Assembly: GCF_003010965.1 (NCBI RefSeq)
Contig: NZ_PGGM01000019.1
Location: 47,250-111,249 of the forward strand
Length of the DNA stretch: 64,000 nt
Source of the DNA: Phyllobacterium sophorae
GTDB lineage: Bacteria; Pseudomonadota; Alphaproteobacteria; Rhizobiales; Rhizobiaceae
Direction of reading: 5' to 3'
Position numbers and translations under genes: made by a program. This document shows, piece by piece, positions 28,958 to 38,427 of this stretch. How positions within the stretch are numbered: the stretch's first letter is position 1; every line of letters begins with the position of its first letter. Below the pieces are notes generated by a model. It was given only the letters and a program-made list of their open reading frames with translations. It did not search any database and was not told the DNA's origin.

Positions 28958-31320
28958 GTGGCGAGGGCGAAAAAACGCAGCGCTTCGGTCTACGCTCCTT
29001 CCGGGCGAAATTCGTGCTGGTCGTTGGAGGCGCAGTTCTGTTCGACCTGCTCGTCAGCGGCGGCTTGGCGCTGTGGAACGTGCAAAAGCTGTCTCAGGAC
29101 GCGGCATTAGAGGTTGGTGAAGGTCTGACAACCGCCAACCAAGAATATATTCGCTCTTACGCCGAGTCGACCGCTTCGCGTGTTGATCTCCTGCTTGACC
29201 GGGTGCATGCGGACGTCAAAACGTTGGCCGGCGTTCTTCAATCCCAGATTGACGAGCCGGCCAGGCAAGAACAGATCGGAGCGACCTTGGCGCGGCAAGC
29301 CCCGGGTTCCGTTTCGGTGGTCTACGACCGCCAAGGCGATTGGGCGCAGAACCTGCCCGGGGCGCCGTCCGTGGTCAGCGTCTGGGGCTATTTGCTGGGT
29401 CCCGATCACACCCCATTGCCCGACGTTCAGCAGGTGATCGACAACAGTGCGGTGCTCGATCTCGTGGCACCGAGCCTTCTGGCTGGCGGGTCGTCCAAGC
29501 TGCAGATGTATTATATAGGACCTAAGGAAGAGCCGATCTTCCGCACTGCACCTTATACCGAACAGGCCCAGACCTTCGACCGGCTCTATCCAGGCCATAA
29601 CAAGGCAGACTTCTGGGAATTTTTCTTTCCAGGAATCTATGGCTCCTGGCAACAATGGGCCAGCGATCCGGCCTCGCGCCCCGTCGCCGACGATATCACG
29701 CAGACTGCCCCCTACACGGATGCCATCACCGGAAAGCTGATCGTCAGCTTCTTTAATCCTTTGTGGACAAAGGATCGGACCGGCGTCGCTGGTACGGCCG
29801 GAGCAGATATCACGCTCGATCAGCTCGCCGAGATTGTCGAGAACGTGAAGATCGCTGGAACCGGGTTCGGCTTCCTGACAATGTCGAACGGCAATGTGGT
29901 CGCCATTAATCCGGCCGGTGAGACGATCATTGGCCTTAAATCATCCAGCGACACGGGTACGCAAGGTGTCACCGGCCTCGAAAGGTCCCTGAGGAACAGC
30001 ACGCAGCCGGCCATTACCTCCTTGCCTCTCGACAAGAACAATGACGGTGTCATTCAGCACATTATGCTCGATAGCCAGGGTGAGAGCGTTCCCTATATTG
30101 TCGTTCTCAAAAGATTGCGGTCGACAAATCTCTGGAGTTCGGGACCGATAAAGCCGGAAACAATGTCAGTTGGGATCGTCGTTCCCGAACGGGAAATTTA
30201 TGCCGCATTGTTTGCAGCTCAGGACGGCATATCCCGGGCAACAAACCGCATTTTGATCTACCAGATCATCGCAATTGCAGTGTCACTGTTGATCGTGTTT
30301 GCGGCAGTGCTGGGAATTTCAAAGCGGATCACGGCGGGCCTGAGCGCGCTTGCCGGCGCCGCGCGACGGCTCCAGGCCCAAGACTATTCAGTTCGGGTGA
30401 ACATTCCCACACGCGATGAAGTTGGAGAGGCAGGTGCTGCGTTCAACCGGATGGCCGAGCAGATTAGCTTCCATACGGAAAACCTTGAGCGCCTGGTTGA
30501 CGAAAGAACCAGCGAGCTTGAGGGGGCGAACCAAGAGATCTCTGCACTCAACAGCAGATTGCAAGACGAGAATCTGCGCCTGGGGGCAGAGCTCGCAGTT
30601 GCCAGACAAATTCAATTGATGGTGTTGCCGAGGGAGCACGAGCTTGAAGCGATCTCTCAGATCGAAATCGTTGCCTATATGCGGCCGGCCGACGAAGTAG
30701 GGGGCGACTACTATGACGTCTTGCAGAACGGGTCTCGTATCAAGATCGGAATTGGCGACGTAACGGGTCATGGACTGGAGAGCGGTGTGTTGATGCTGAT
30801 GGTTCAGTCGGTGGCACGCGCGTTGCAAGAAACCGGCGATTGTGACCCGCGTCAGTTTTTGGATCGACTGAACAGAGCGATCTTCAAGAATATAGAACGT
30901 ACAAACACCGACAAGCATCTCAGTTTGGCCTTCCTCGACTATGAGGATGAACGGGTGACATTGTCGGGCCAGCATGAGGAGGTGCTTGTCATTCGGGCAG
31001 GCGGTGAAGTTGAGCGCATTGATACACTCAATTTGGGATTGCCAGTTGGTCTTGAACTCGACATTTTGCCCTTCGTTGAAACACACACCATCGCCTTCAG
31101 TCGGGGCGACGTGATTGTGCTTTACACCGACGGCGTGACCGAGGCGGAAGACCTCGATGGAAGGCTTTACGGTATTGATCGTCTTTGCGAAAGTGCGCGT
31201 CAACGCTATGGTGGAAGCGCAGAAGAGATCAAGACTGGAATTCTTGAAGACCTGATGGACCATATTGGCACCCAGAAGATCCATGATGACATCACTCTCG
31301 TGATTATGAGGCACACATAG
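28954..31320 (+). CDS. membrane PP2C phosphatase with extracellular sensor (SiaA/RsbU type)
   Basis: 788 residues. Membrane helix at about 19-41, a large periplasmic double-Cache-like sensor to about 420 (GTAGADITLDQLAEIV, GFGFLTMSNGNVVAINP), second helix at about 427-450 (IYQIIAIAVSLLIVFAAVLG), HAMP (RITAGLSALAGAARRL to AFNRMAEQI), coiled coil, then a SpoIIE/PP2C domain. The PP2C metal motifs are intact: DEVGGDYYDV, GIGDVTGHGLESG, LYTDGVTEAED and KIHDDITLVIM. Phosphatases with this layout dephosphorylate STAS-domain antagonists, as SiaA does for SiaC in Pseudomonas. Coupled to the methyltransferase by ATGA and followed after two bases by the ATPase gene. The stimulus is unknown. Confidence 0.9.
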   Translation: MSGEGEKTQRFGLRSFRAKFVLVVGGAVLFDLLVSGGLALWNVQKLSQDAALEVGEGLTTANQEYIRSYAESTASRVDLLLDRVHADVKTLAGVLQSQIDEPARQEQIGATLARQAPGSVSVVYDRQGDWAQNLPGAPSVVSVWGYLLGPDHTPLPDVQQVIDNSAVLDLVAPSLLAGGSSKLQMYYIGPKEEPIFRTAPYTEQAQTFDRLYPGHNKADFWEFFFPGIYGSWQQWASDPASRPVADDITQTAPYTDAITGKLIVSFFNPLWTKDRTGVAGTAGADITLDQLAEIVENVKIAGTGFGFLTMSNGNVVAINPAGETIIGLKSSSDTGTQGVTGLERSLRNSTQPAITSLPLDKNNDGVIQHIMLDSQGESVPYIVVLKRLRSTNLWSSGPIKPETMSVGIVVPEREIYAALFAAQDGISRATNRILIYQIIAIAVSLLIVFAAVLGISKRITAGLSALAGAARRLQAQDYSVRVNIPTRDEVGEAGAAFNRMAEQISFHTENLERLVDERTSELEGANQEISALNSRLQDENLRLGAELAVARQIQLMVLPREHELEAISQIEIVAYMRPADEVGGDYYDVLQNGSRIKIGIGDVTGHGLESGVLMLMVQSVARALQETGDCDPRQFLDRLNRAIFKNIERTNTDKHLSLAFLDYEDERVTLSGQHEEVLVIRAGGEVERIDTLNLGLPVGLELDILPFVETHTIAFSRGDVIVLYTDGVTEAEDLDGRLYGIDRLCESARQRYGGSAEEIKTGILEDLMDHIGTQKIHDDITLVIMRHT

Positions 31321-31322
31321 CA

Positions 31323-31883
31323 ATGACGACATTGTTTGGGACAGCGGATCTGGCAATTGGCATGAACGAAAGCGTTAGCCGCGTTCGGTTATTCGACGGA
31401 CCCCTCGACATCTCTTGGCACCATTGCGCAACAACGGCCGACTTTATCGCCGATCTTTTCGCGGTGCGATTTCAGTCTTCTCGCAACGACTACAGGGAAG
31501 TTCGCCACAGCGTCGGGTATCTTGTCAACGAGTTGATGGAAAATGCAGTGAAGTTTCGCGCGCCGGGTGAGATCATGCTCGAGGCGTCGATGGATTCGGA
31601 GAGTTTCAAGGTCAAGATTTCGAACGATGTTGATGGCGATACAGCCACTGAATTTCAGCGTCTTTTGTCACAGATTACAGTGGGAGATCCATCTGACCTC
31701 CTCATTCAACAGCTCGAGGCCAATGCTGCCGATCCCCAGTCGACGGGCTCCGGTCTCGGATTGTTAACGTTGATGAGCGACTATGGCGCACGGCTCGCCT
31801 GGATATTCAGTCCCGCCGACCAGGCCGACGTGGTCTCGCTGGAAATATATGCTTCCCTTCCAATCTCACAACTTCATCATTAA
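31323..31883 (+). CDS. RsbW/SiaB-like histidine-kinase-fold ATPase (putative Ser/Thr kinase)
   Basis: 186 residues with an intact ATP-binding fold: N-box [11 protein letters not shown] (Asn74), a short G1-like acidic segment KISNDVDGD, and the glycine lid [15 protein letters not shown] (142-156). Proteins of this kind phosphorylate a small STAS-domain partner on Ser or Thr and are countered by a PP2C phosphatase. It lies between such a phosphatase (2 bases upstream) and a STAS-like protein (5 bases downstream), the standard order for a partner switch. The names slr1658/slr1659-like regulators also fit this pair. Confidence 0.8.
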   Translation: MTTLFGTADLAIGMNESVSRVRLFDGPLDISWHHCATTADFIADLFAVRFQSSRNDYREVRHSVGYLVNELMENAVKFRAPGEIMLEASMDSESFKVKISNDVDGDTATEFQRLLSQITVGDPSDLLIQQLEANAADPQSTGSGLGLLTLMSDYGARLAWIFSPADQADVVSLEIYASLPISQLHH

Positions 31884-31888
31884 GTGAA

Positions 31889-32239
31889 ATGAATTCAAAT
31901 ATGGAAATTAAAACAGATCAGTATCGCGTGTGGACCGAGGGGAGCGACATTCACTTCGACGGAGTTGTGCGGCTGGCCAGTTCCGAGGCGTATGCACCAA
32001 TTTTGTCCTTGATGATAAGCGTTCTGGCTTCGACACCCGATTCCATCACACTCGATCTATCGGATCTCGAATTTCTCAACTCGTCTGGCATCAACCTCCT
32101 GGCCAAGTTCACAATAGAGGTTCGCAAACATCACAATATCCAACTTATTATAAAGGGAACGTCCGAAATTCCCTGGCAGTCGAAGTCTTTGCCCAACCTC
32201 AAGAAACTCCATCCCGGATTGGAATTGCTCCTGAGTTGA
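31889..32239 (+). CDS. STAS-like switch protein (SiaC/slr1659 type)
   Basis: 116 residues with the fold pattern of STAS antagonists: [15 protein letters not shown], then [23 protein letters not shown], where Ser65/Ser66 are at the usual phosphorylation position, then the [17 protein letters not shown] strand-turn. It closes the operon. In related systems the unphosphorylated form binds an effector such as a diguanylate cyclase or an anti-sigma factor. Here the GGDEF-EAL protein upstream and the methyltransferase are candidate targets. The first of two ATGs is taken as start; the second is at codon 5. Confidence 0.78.
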   Translation: MNSNMEIKTDQYRVWTEGSDIHFDGVVRLASSEAYAPILSLMISVLASTPDSITLDLSDLEFLNSSGINLLAKFTIEVRKHHNIQLIIKGTSEIPWQSKSLPNLKKLHPGLELLLS

Positions 32240-32772
32240 CAAGGCCCCAAATCCAGCACGGCGAATGCCACACCGCGTCTTCGTCATCCGGTCCATAGTG
32301 ATAATAAGATGAATCGCGCCAGCAACAGACGCTCCGGCGCGCCAACGTCGCGATTTGGAAATGTTGCCGTAAATAGCAGCCTGTTTCGGGAGGGGATTCC
32401 TGCGGGGAAGGTCTCAGATTTCGGCATTTCAGAAGACGAGTGCGGATCGACCGAGACTGAGGATGGCAGAACGCGGGTAGTGATTCTTGATGAGGATATT
32501 CCTGTAGCACCTCCCCCTCATGACTGGCTAATGAGACCCGGTGGAGTGGCCCTCCGAATGGAGAGGGACCGAGCCTCACTGCCAAGGAATGACCCTCGAC
32601 GGCCAAATGTGCCGTTTGATCTCACGGCTGTCAATTGTTTGATCCAGCGAGAGGTTGTTTCCCGACCTGAGAACTTGCTGCCATGCAAGGTGGATGGCCT
32701 GCACGCCACGAGAGGCGACGCGGGACGACTCGAACAAAATGCATTGGCCAGCGCATTCCATGGCCCCAGGAT
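32240..32772 (+). other. 533-base stretch without an intact gene
   Basis: No frame here shows a domain or good ribosome site. The long plus-strand frame from 32309 reads as low-complexity, Arg/Pro-rich noise and runs out of frame into the phosphate-permease relic that follows. The segment has probably lost the N-terminal part of that gene. Confidence 0.45.
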
Positions 32773-33219
32773 TCGCTCGGGCATGGCGGCAATGATGCGC
32801 AAAAGACCATGGGCATCATTGCCGTATTGCTTTTCTCGCAAGGTTATCTTGGAAGCCAATTCACTGTCCCATTTTGGGTCGTAATTGCCTGCCAGTCGGC
32901 AATGGCGCTCGGCACGCTATTTGGCGGCTGGCGGATCGTTCATACCATGGGTTCAAAAATCACCCGGCTCAATCCGATGCAAGGATTCTGTGCCGAGACT
33001 GGCGGGGCGCTGACATTATTCGGAGCGACATGGCTCGGAATTCCCGTGTCCACGACCCACACGATTACAGGGGCAATCATCGGTGTTGGCGCGGCCCGGC
33101 GCGTCTCGGCGGTGCGTTGGGGATTAGCCAGCAACATTGTCATTGCCTGGCTGGTCACCATGCCGGCGGCTGCAGTCATATCCGCACTGTTTTATTTCGC
33201 TGCCGGGTTTAGCCTGTAG
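32773..33219 (+). pseudogene. C-terminal remnant of a PiT-family phosphate permease
   Basis: From 32773 the frame reads SLGHGGNDAQKTMGIIAVLL, then FGGWRIVHTMGSKITRLNPMQGFCAETGGALT and GIPVSTTHTITGAIIGVGAARRV, the strongly conserved C-terminal half of low-affinity PiT transporters. About 148 residues remain out of more than 330, and nothing similar to the N-terminal half is found upstream, so this is a truncated relic. The surviving part has no internal stop, which suggests recent loss. Low-affinity phosphate uptake must rely on another locus. Confidence 0.85.
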
Positions 33220-33387
33220 TTATTGAGAAAATGAGAAACGTGCCGCACCAATCGGCGGGCAACCTCACAACAGCGCTTACGAAAAGCCGGAAAAAAAGCA
33301 CCACGCGTTCACAATTCGATTGAGGCGAGTGCGGCGAATGGCGAGGGCTCCGGCGACTAGATTTGTCAACGTTCTTGAGGCGGACCG

Positions 33388-33477
33388 TCAGGCGATCCCG
33401 CCAAGACAGACGTACTTGACCTCGGTGAAATCATCGATGCCGTATTTCGAACCTTCTCCGCCAAAGGGCAGGGGGAT
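33388..33477 (-). pseudogene. C-terminal fragment of a succinate-semialdehyde dehydrogenase (GabD-like)
   Basis: The minus strand reads [20 protein letters not shown], then KYVCLGGIA and stop. This is the terminal segment of GabD-type NAD(P) aldehyde dehydrogenases, where PFGG and EGSKYG are normally separated by about eight residues (KQSGLGR region), so an internal deletion is visible. Only about 29 codons remain. With the permease relic next to it, this marks a deletion or recombination scar. Confidence 0.75.
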
Positions 33478-33594
33478 CCTTGCTCCTTAATGTCATGCAG
33501 CCTGCTGCCAACTAACCAAAAGTATGGACACGACAGGTGCCCAAGAAAAAGCTAAGTTCCTTCAGGGGCTAGATCCAATGAAAACGGGGGCTGT

Positions 33595-35499
33595 TTGGAA
33601 CGTCGACTGACCGCGATACTTGCTGCAGACATTGTCGGCTTCAGTCGTCTTATGGGTGCGGACGAAGCTGGCACGCTTGCTACGTTCAAGCGTCATCGAA
33701 ACGAGCTACTCGAGCCAAAGATCGCCGACCACAAAGGCCGCATTGTGAAAGTCACCGGCGACGGCATGCTGGTCGAGTTCCCAAGTGTTGTAAACGCCGT
33801 TGCCTGCGCAGCCGAAATCCAGCGAAACATGCGCCAGCGCAACGAGGCTGTGTCCGTGGACAGGCGCATCGAGTTCCGGATCGGTGTCAACCTTGGAGAT
33901 GTGATCGTCGAAGATGACGATATTTTCGGAGATGGTGTGAATGTGGCCTCGCGACTCGAAGCAATTGCCGAGCCCGGCGGTATCGCCGTTTCGGCGTCAG
34001 TGCGCGACCAGGTCGGCTCCCGGTTGAATCTGGCATTTGAGGACAAAGGCGAACATTCTTTAAAAAACATAAAACAGAATGTACGGGTCTACACCGTGTC
34101 GCTTGGTCTTCCGGTTCAGGCGCAGAACCAAGGTTCCGCCGGGCCAGGCTCGTCTGATCGGCACCAACTGTTCATTGCTGTGCTGCCGTTTACGAATATG
34201 AGTCAGGACCCGGAGCAAGAATATTTTTCTGACGGCATTACCGAGGACATAATCACGGACCTGTCGAAAGTCTCCAGCCTTCAAGTTGTCGCCCGAAACA
34301 CCGTGTTCACCTACAAGGGCAAATCGGTCAAGGTAAAGCAGCTGGCACAGGAACTTGGTGTTCACTACGTGCTGGAAGGCAGTGTGCGTAAAGCGGGACA
34401 GCGCATCCGTATCACCGGCCAGCTTATCGATGCAAAAAATGGGGGACATCTGTGGGCCGAGCGATATGACCGCGACCTTACCGACATATTTGCTATCCAG
34501 GATGAGATCACGCACGCGATCGTGAACCAGTTAAAGATTAAATTGTTGCCGGAGGAGAAGAGGGCCATTTTGTGCGAACCCACTGCTAATGTGGAAGCAT
34601 ACACGTATTATTTGCGTGGCCGCCAGTTTTCCCATGCCTGGACCAAGACTTATCTGCATCTGGCGCGGCGTATGTTTTGCAAGGCGGTGGAGTTGGACCC
34701 GGGCTACGCCCGCGCCTATGCCGGCATAGCCGATTGCGACGCGGCGTTACGGGACTGGCAACCTGATGATTTTCCGCTGAGCAGCATCATGGCCACCAGT
34801 GCGAAGGCACTCGAGCTCGACCCGGACCTGGCGGAGGCCCATGCTTCCCGGGGACTTGCGCTGCATCAAAATGGCCACGACAAGCAGGCCGTTGCCGCCT
34901 TCGAGCGCGCGCTTGCTCTGGACGCCAATCTTTACGAGGCACATTTTCATTATGCCCGTTTTTTCTTCATGCACGGAAACTTCGAGGAGGCTGTCAATTA
35001 TTTCAAACGTGCCGCCCAGATCAGGCCGGACGATTATATATCGCCGATCCACCTTATGAGTGCCTATCGCTCGCTGGGACAGCCCGCGGCAACCGAAAGT
35101 TGGGCACGCATCGGTGTGTGGCGAGCAGAACGGGCGCTCAGTCGCAATCCCGAAAATTCTGGTCCAGCCCACCGCGGTGCGCTTGCATGGGCACATCTTG
35201 GCGAAAAAGAGCGCGCCCGCGAGTGGGCAGCGCGTGCACTGGCGATCGACCCTAACGACATTGTGGCACAATACAATGTCGCCTGCGTTTATTCGATCAT
35301 CGGAGACACTGACCAAGCCATCGAGCTTTTGCAAAGGGTTTTACCCAATAGTTCGTCGTATCAGGTCATGTGGTTCAGGAATGACTCGGACCTCGACAGG
35401 ATCGGCGGAGATGCTCGAATTCAGCAATTGCTAAACGCGATTGAGCGCGAACACACCGCAGGTGAGAAAACGCCGGCCGGTTCGGATTCTCGACCGTAA
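33595..35499 (+). CDS. class III adenylate/guanylate cyclase with TolB-like and TPR region
   Basis: 634 residues. The cyclase catalytic domain occupies about 1-165: metal Asp in LAADIVGFSRLM, second Asp in VTGDGMLVEF, and the transition-state Asn/Arg in FGDGVNVASRLEAIAEPGG. The middle (about 195-330) has the FLPFTNMS-like FTNMSQDPEQEYFSDGITEDI segment often annotated as a TolB-N-like region. Then come tetratricopeptide-like repeats (AKALELDPDLAEAHASRGLAL, FERALALDANLYEAHFHYARFF). Start TTG 33595 is used because no in-frame ATG precedes the catalytic Asp. Rhizobia carry many such cyclases; the signal is unknown. No transmembrane helix is visible. Confidence 0.88.
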   Translation: MERRLTAILAADIVGFSRLMGADEAGTLATFKRHRNELLEPKIADHKGRIVKVTGDGMLVEFPSVVNAVACAAEIQRNMRQRNEAVSVDRRIEFRIGVNLGDVIVEDDDIFGDGVNVASRLEAIAEPGGIAVSASVRDQVGSRLNLAFEDKGEHSLKNIKQNVRVYTVSLGLPVQAQNQGSAGPGSSDRHQLFIAVLPFTNMSQDPEQEYFSDGITEDIITDLSKVSSLQVVARNTVFTYKGKSVKVKQLAQELGVHYVLEGSVRKAGQRIRITGQLIDAKNGGHLWAERYDRDLTDIFAIQDEITHAIVNQLKIKLLPEEKRAILCEPTANVEAYTYYLRGRQFSHAWTKTYLHLARRMFCKAVELDPGYARAYAGIADCDAALRDWQPDDFPLSSIMATSAKALELDPDLAEAHASRGLALHQNGHDKQAVAAFERALALDANLYEAHFHYARFFFMHGNFEEAVNYFKRAAQIRPDDYISPIHLMSAYRSLGQPAATESWARIGVWRAERALSRNPENSGPAHRGALAWAHLGEKERAREWAARALAIDPNDIVAQYNVACVYSIIGDTDQAIELLQRVLPNSSSYQVMWFRNDSDLDRIGGDARIQQLLNAIEREHTAGEKTPAGSDSRP

Positions 35500-35540
35500 C
35501 CAGTCGCGAACGATAGACCGCTCAAAATCTTCTCAATGGC

Positions 35541-36260
35541 TCACGGCACTGGTTTCTTCCGTGCCCGCGCCATAAGCGTCCAGCCGAGACCAATAGACTC
35601 TTTCAAGCGGTCAAGTCTATTGCCAACAAGGGCTCGAATGGGCCGGTTGAGGGTTCGGGAATGCAATATTCTCATGAACCCTTTGTTTGCTGTGGGTGTC
35701 ACCGAAAACAGCTGCAATACCTCGAAGTGCCTGGACAAAAGCGAGGTCAACTCTTTTTTGTCCACCCAGCGTCGAAGCTGGCCCGGACTTGGTGGCGGGA
35801 TACGATTGTATTTCTGAAGGATGGGGCGATTTTGCGTGGCCAGCATCAATTGACCGTTATCATGCAGGTGGCTGGCAAGCTTGGCGATGAATGCATGCTG
35901 GTCGGCTATATGGGAGAGAACTTCAAGAGCGACGATCACGTCGAACTTTTCGCCTCCAAAGTCGAGTTGCATGAAATCTCCGGCGATAAATCTCACATTG
36001 GGCAGACGTTCCTGAGCCCTTGCCAATACCTCGTCGGAAAGATCGGTCGCCGTAACTTCGCCGAACTCCGCTAGCTCACCACAGAACCAGCCCGCTCCGC
36101 AGCCCACCTCCAGAATGCGGCGCTCAATGCCAGGTGTCTGCGCCAGCCAGCTTCGTACTACCTGCGCCTGACGGAAAGACACTTCTTCGAGGTGCACCTC
36201 CCGCGTCGACGCATTCCATCTGTTCCAAAAATCACGCTGCATGGAAATAGAATCAGCCAT
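35541..36260 (-). CDS. class I SAM-dependent methyltransferase
   Basis: About 239 residues. Motif I is ILEVGCGAGWFCGELAEFG, followed by VTATDLSDEVLARAQ and the FDVIVALEVLSHI acidic/hydrophobic motif, typical of ubiquinone/menaquinone-type (UbiG-like) methyltransferases acting on small molecules. ATG 36260 follows AAGGAGC with nine-base spacing; the frame extends 53 unconserved codons upstream. It is monocistronic and convergent with the cyclase gene. The substrate cannot be named. Confidence 0.82.
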   Translation of the reverse strand: MADSISMQRDFWNRWNASTREVHLEEVSFRQAQVVRSWLAQTPGIERRILEVGCGAGWFCGELAEFGEVTATDLSDEVLARAQERLPNVRFIAGDFMQLDFGGEKFDVIVALEVLSHIADQHAFIAKLASHLHDNGQLMLATQNRPILQKYNRIPPPSPGQLRRWVDKKELTSLLSRHFEVLQLFSVTPTANKGFMRILHSRTLNRPIRALVGNRLDRLKESIGLGWTLMARARKKPVP

Positions 36261-37032
36261 TTTCGCAAGCTCCTTAAAATCTGAAAGCACGATTTTGGTG
36301 TTGTTGGCTTCTGCCCCGTTATGCTGCTTCAGCCAGCTTGAGTCATTGATGCTTGAGGACTTCACGGTGATCATGAAGGCAGCAGGGATCGTTGAACGCT
36401 GCCCAGCAGGGGGGAGCATTCATGGAATCTTATCCGTAATAGATGATTGTTTGCCGACAGCTATTGATGCTTAAAACTGTTCGCGCGCGACTATGCAGTA
36501 ATCGGATTGCGAAGTATATCCGCCACGAGAGTAAGTTTTTCAGCATATTGGGCTAGAATGATGCACCTTGTCCTCGTCCAAATTTCCTAACTGTTATTTG
36601 GCGCGTGCAAAGATCATTACGTTACGACACAGCGTCCCACCTGCACATTTTATTGAATTCTTTGTGTTATTCGGCCCTGCTGGATCTTTCGCCGTAAAAT
36701 TTGTAGACGAGACACGAGCTAATATGGACACCGCAACGTTCTCATTGGCCACTACCAATTGGCGGGCTTCTTCTTCGCTTGTTGGTGAGGCTCTCGGTCG
36801 AAACAGGGGGCATGTCACACCTTAGGCTCTCGGCTTCCTCACCAGAGCGACAATGTCATCATTGTCCATTGATCGAGCGGCGTTCTGGCTTTGGGATTAA
36901 AAACCGGAACCGGCGTATGCATTCGTTTCGCTCTTGCCTTTGGCCACAGCCTGCGCGAACTTCTCATGCCAGCGTTCTCATGCACCGGCATTGAAAATTG
37001 GCAAGTTGGACCGACTCCAGGGAGAAGCGGGC
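36261..37032 (+). other. 772-base stretch with no gene I can support
   Basis: Short open frames on both strands (for example 36568-36825 plus, 36594-36818 minus) lack ribosome sites and recognisable domains. The region around 36440-36640 is AT-rich and may contain the promoter of the methyltransferase. Nothing else is visible. Confidence 0.45.
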
Positions 37033-37236
37033 GTGATTGCAGCTTACATCGACGAGTTCATTATGTTTTGCGCCGGACTATGGATGGCAGCCGTCGGCTT
37101 TGGCTATCTTTCGTTTCCCACCCCAAATCAAGGTGCGCAGAATGCTTGGCTTGCAAACCTCGTAGGCCATTTCAGATGGATGGGGCCGCTATTGCTGGCA
37201 ATCGCTATCGTTCTGGCCATCGCCTCACCGGCTTGA
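37033..37236 (+). CDS. small membrane protein, unknown
   Basis: 67 residues from GTG 37033, which follows GGGAGAAGCGGGC. It has two hydrophobic segments (FIMFCAGLWMAAVGFGYL and WMGPLLLAIAIVLAIA) linked by a polar loop (FPTPNQGAQNAWLANLVGHF). The longer open frame beginning at 36934 has no ribosome site and adds a Cys-rich, unlikely leader. No family recognised. Confidence 0.55.
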   Translation: MIAAYIDEFIMFCAGLWMAAVGFGYLSFPTPNQGAQNAWLANLVGHFRWMGPLLLAIAIVLAIASPA

Positions 37237-37576
37237 TGAGAAAGCTGCGCGCATTGAACGATTGCTGCTCTATTCTCCATGCGGCACGATGATGGCCGCT
37301 TGGGCCATGATTAGGGGAAAGGCGTATGTTGCGCGCAGCACACCTTTCAAGGCGTTGCCGCCATGTGTCGGTACACCTCATTGCAGATGTCGCAGCGAGT
37401 GTCTCAAGGCATCCGCGAACGATGCGCGAGAACCAGAATAGTTGCGTTGGAAGGTGTCTAGATATGGTAGCGAGGTGAAGTAGGACCGACGACGAGGTGA
37501 CCACTTCAAACTCCGCATCGATCTGATCGGATAATGGTGATGGTCGTCCTCGCCAATCGTGCACTCCAGCAAAGTG
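37237..37576 (+). other. 340-base stretch, nothing recognised
   Basis: No supported gene, repeat or RNA was found between the small membrane protein and the ferritin-like gene. Open frames on the minus strand read as low-quality Arg/Ser-rich translations with no ribosome site. Confidence 0.4.
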
Positions 37577-38047
37577 CTATTTGTTGATTGAGGTGACTGC
37601 CAAGTTGGTGAGCTTGTTATTGGCCGCCTTTTCTTGATCAAGAATCTCGCTCAGTAAAACATGCGCCTCTTCATTTCCGAGAACTTTTGCCCATTCGCGC
37701 AAAGAGCCGTAACGGGCAATTTCATAGTGTTCTACAGCTTGGCATGCGGCCAAGGCACCAGCTTCCAAAGCGACACCTTGCGCATCAGCAATGACGCCAT
37801 CGGCCTCTTTTATCAGACCATCCGTACCATCGCATTTTTGGCCTTCCGGCTTTAGGCCAATCGTCTTGAAAACCTTCTCCAGGGTTTTGATCTGTCCTTT
37901 TGTTTCCTCCAGGTGCTGGTCTAAGGTCTTTTTAAGCTCTGCGCTCTTTACCGCGCTGGACACTTTTGGAAGAGCCTTTACGATAGCATTTTCGGCGTAA
38001 TAAACATCTTTGAGGGTGTGTTCGAATAGCTCTGCAAGCGTTTTCAT
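37577..38047 (-). CDS. ferritin-like DUF892 (YciE-type) protein
   Basis: 156 residues of the DUF892 four-helix bundle family: MKTLAELFEHTLKDVYYAEN at the start, the conserved HLEETKGQIKTLEKVF helix, CQAVEHYEIARYGSL and LLSEILDQEKAANNKL. The Glu and His residues of these helices form a di-metal site in relatives, which are induced by osmotic, general or oxidative stress. GGAGCACCAAA precedes the ATG. Monocistronic. The exact function (metal storage, peroxide protection) is not established for the family. Confidence 0.88.
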   Translation of the reverse strand: MKTLAELFEHTLKDVYYAENAIVKALPKVSSAVKSAELKKTLDQHLEETKGQIKTLEKVFKTIGLKPEGQKCDGTDGLIKEADGVIADAQGVALEAGALAACQAVEHYEIARYGSLREWAKVLGNEEAHVLLSEILDQEKAANNKLTNLAVTSINK

Positions 38048-38427
38048 TTTGGTGCTCCGGTTTCAATTTGGCACCTCAACAACTCGCAGCTAATTTTATC
38101 GTTCCCAATTTAATACCAACCGGGTTGCTGTATGCTGGACATTGAACCGACGCCATTGTGGTTATCAGCTATCACCCAACGGCGCCATTTTGAGAAACTG
38201 AACTGAATAAATCTTCGTTTGCCACAACCTATGTGCTTGGGCCGGGTTTGACCGCCGCGTATTCCCTGCGCCAGCTTGCATATTGGCTTGCGTTGAGGAT
38301 CGTTTTCATCTTGAGCGACGCTGCCGAGAAATGGCTTGGATTACGGGGCGCGGGATCATAGATTGGCTTTTCAGACGGGAAACATACCCTCCGTACTGAA
38401 ATCGTCGGAGAGGCACGTCCAAAACAT
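38048..38427 (+). other. 380-base intergenic stretch
   Basis: It separates the divergent ferritin-like and CorC-like genes and presumably holds both promoters. A 42-codon open frame ending near 38361 (GPGLTAAYSLRQLAYWLAL) has an amphipathic look but no good ribosome site, so it is not called as a gene. Confidence 0.4.

Noticed and set aside
32309..32884. Open frame of 191 codons before the phosphate-permease relic
   Set aside because: No ribosome site or domain, and it runs out of frame over the recognisable permease sequence.
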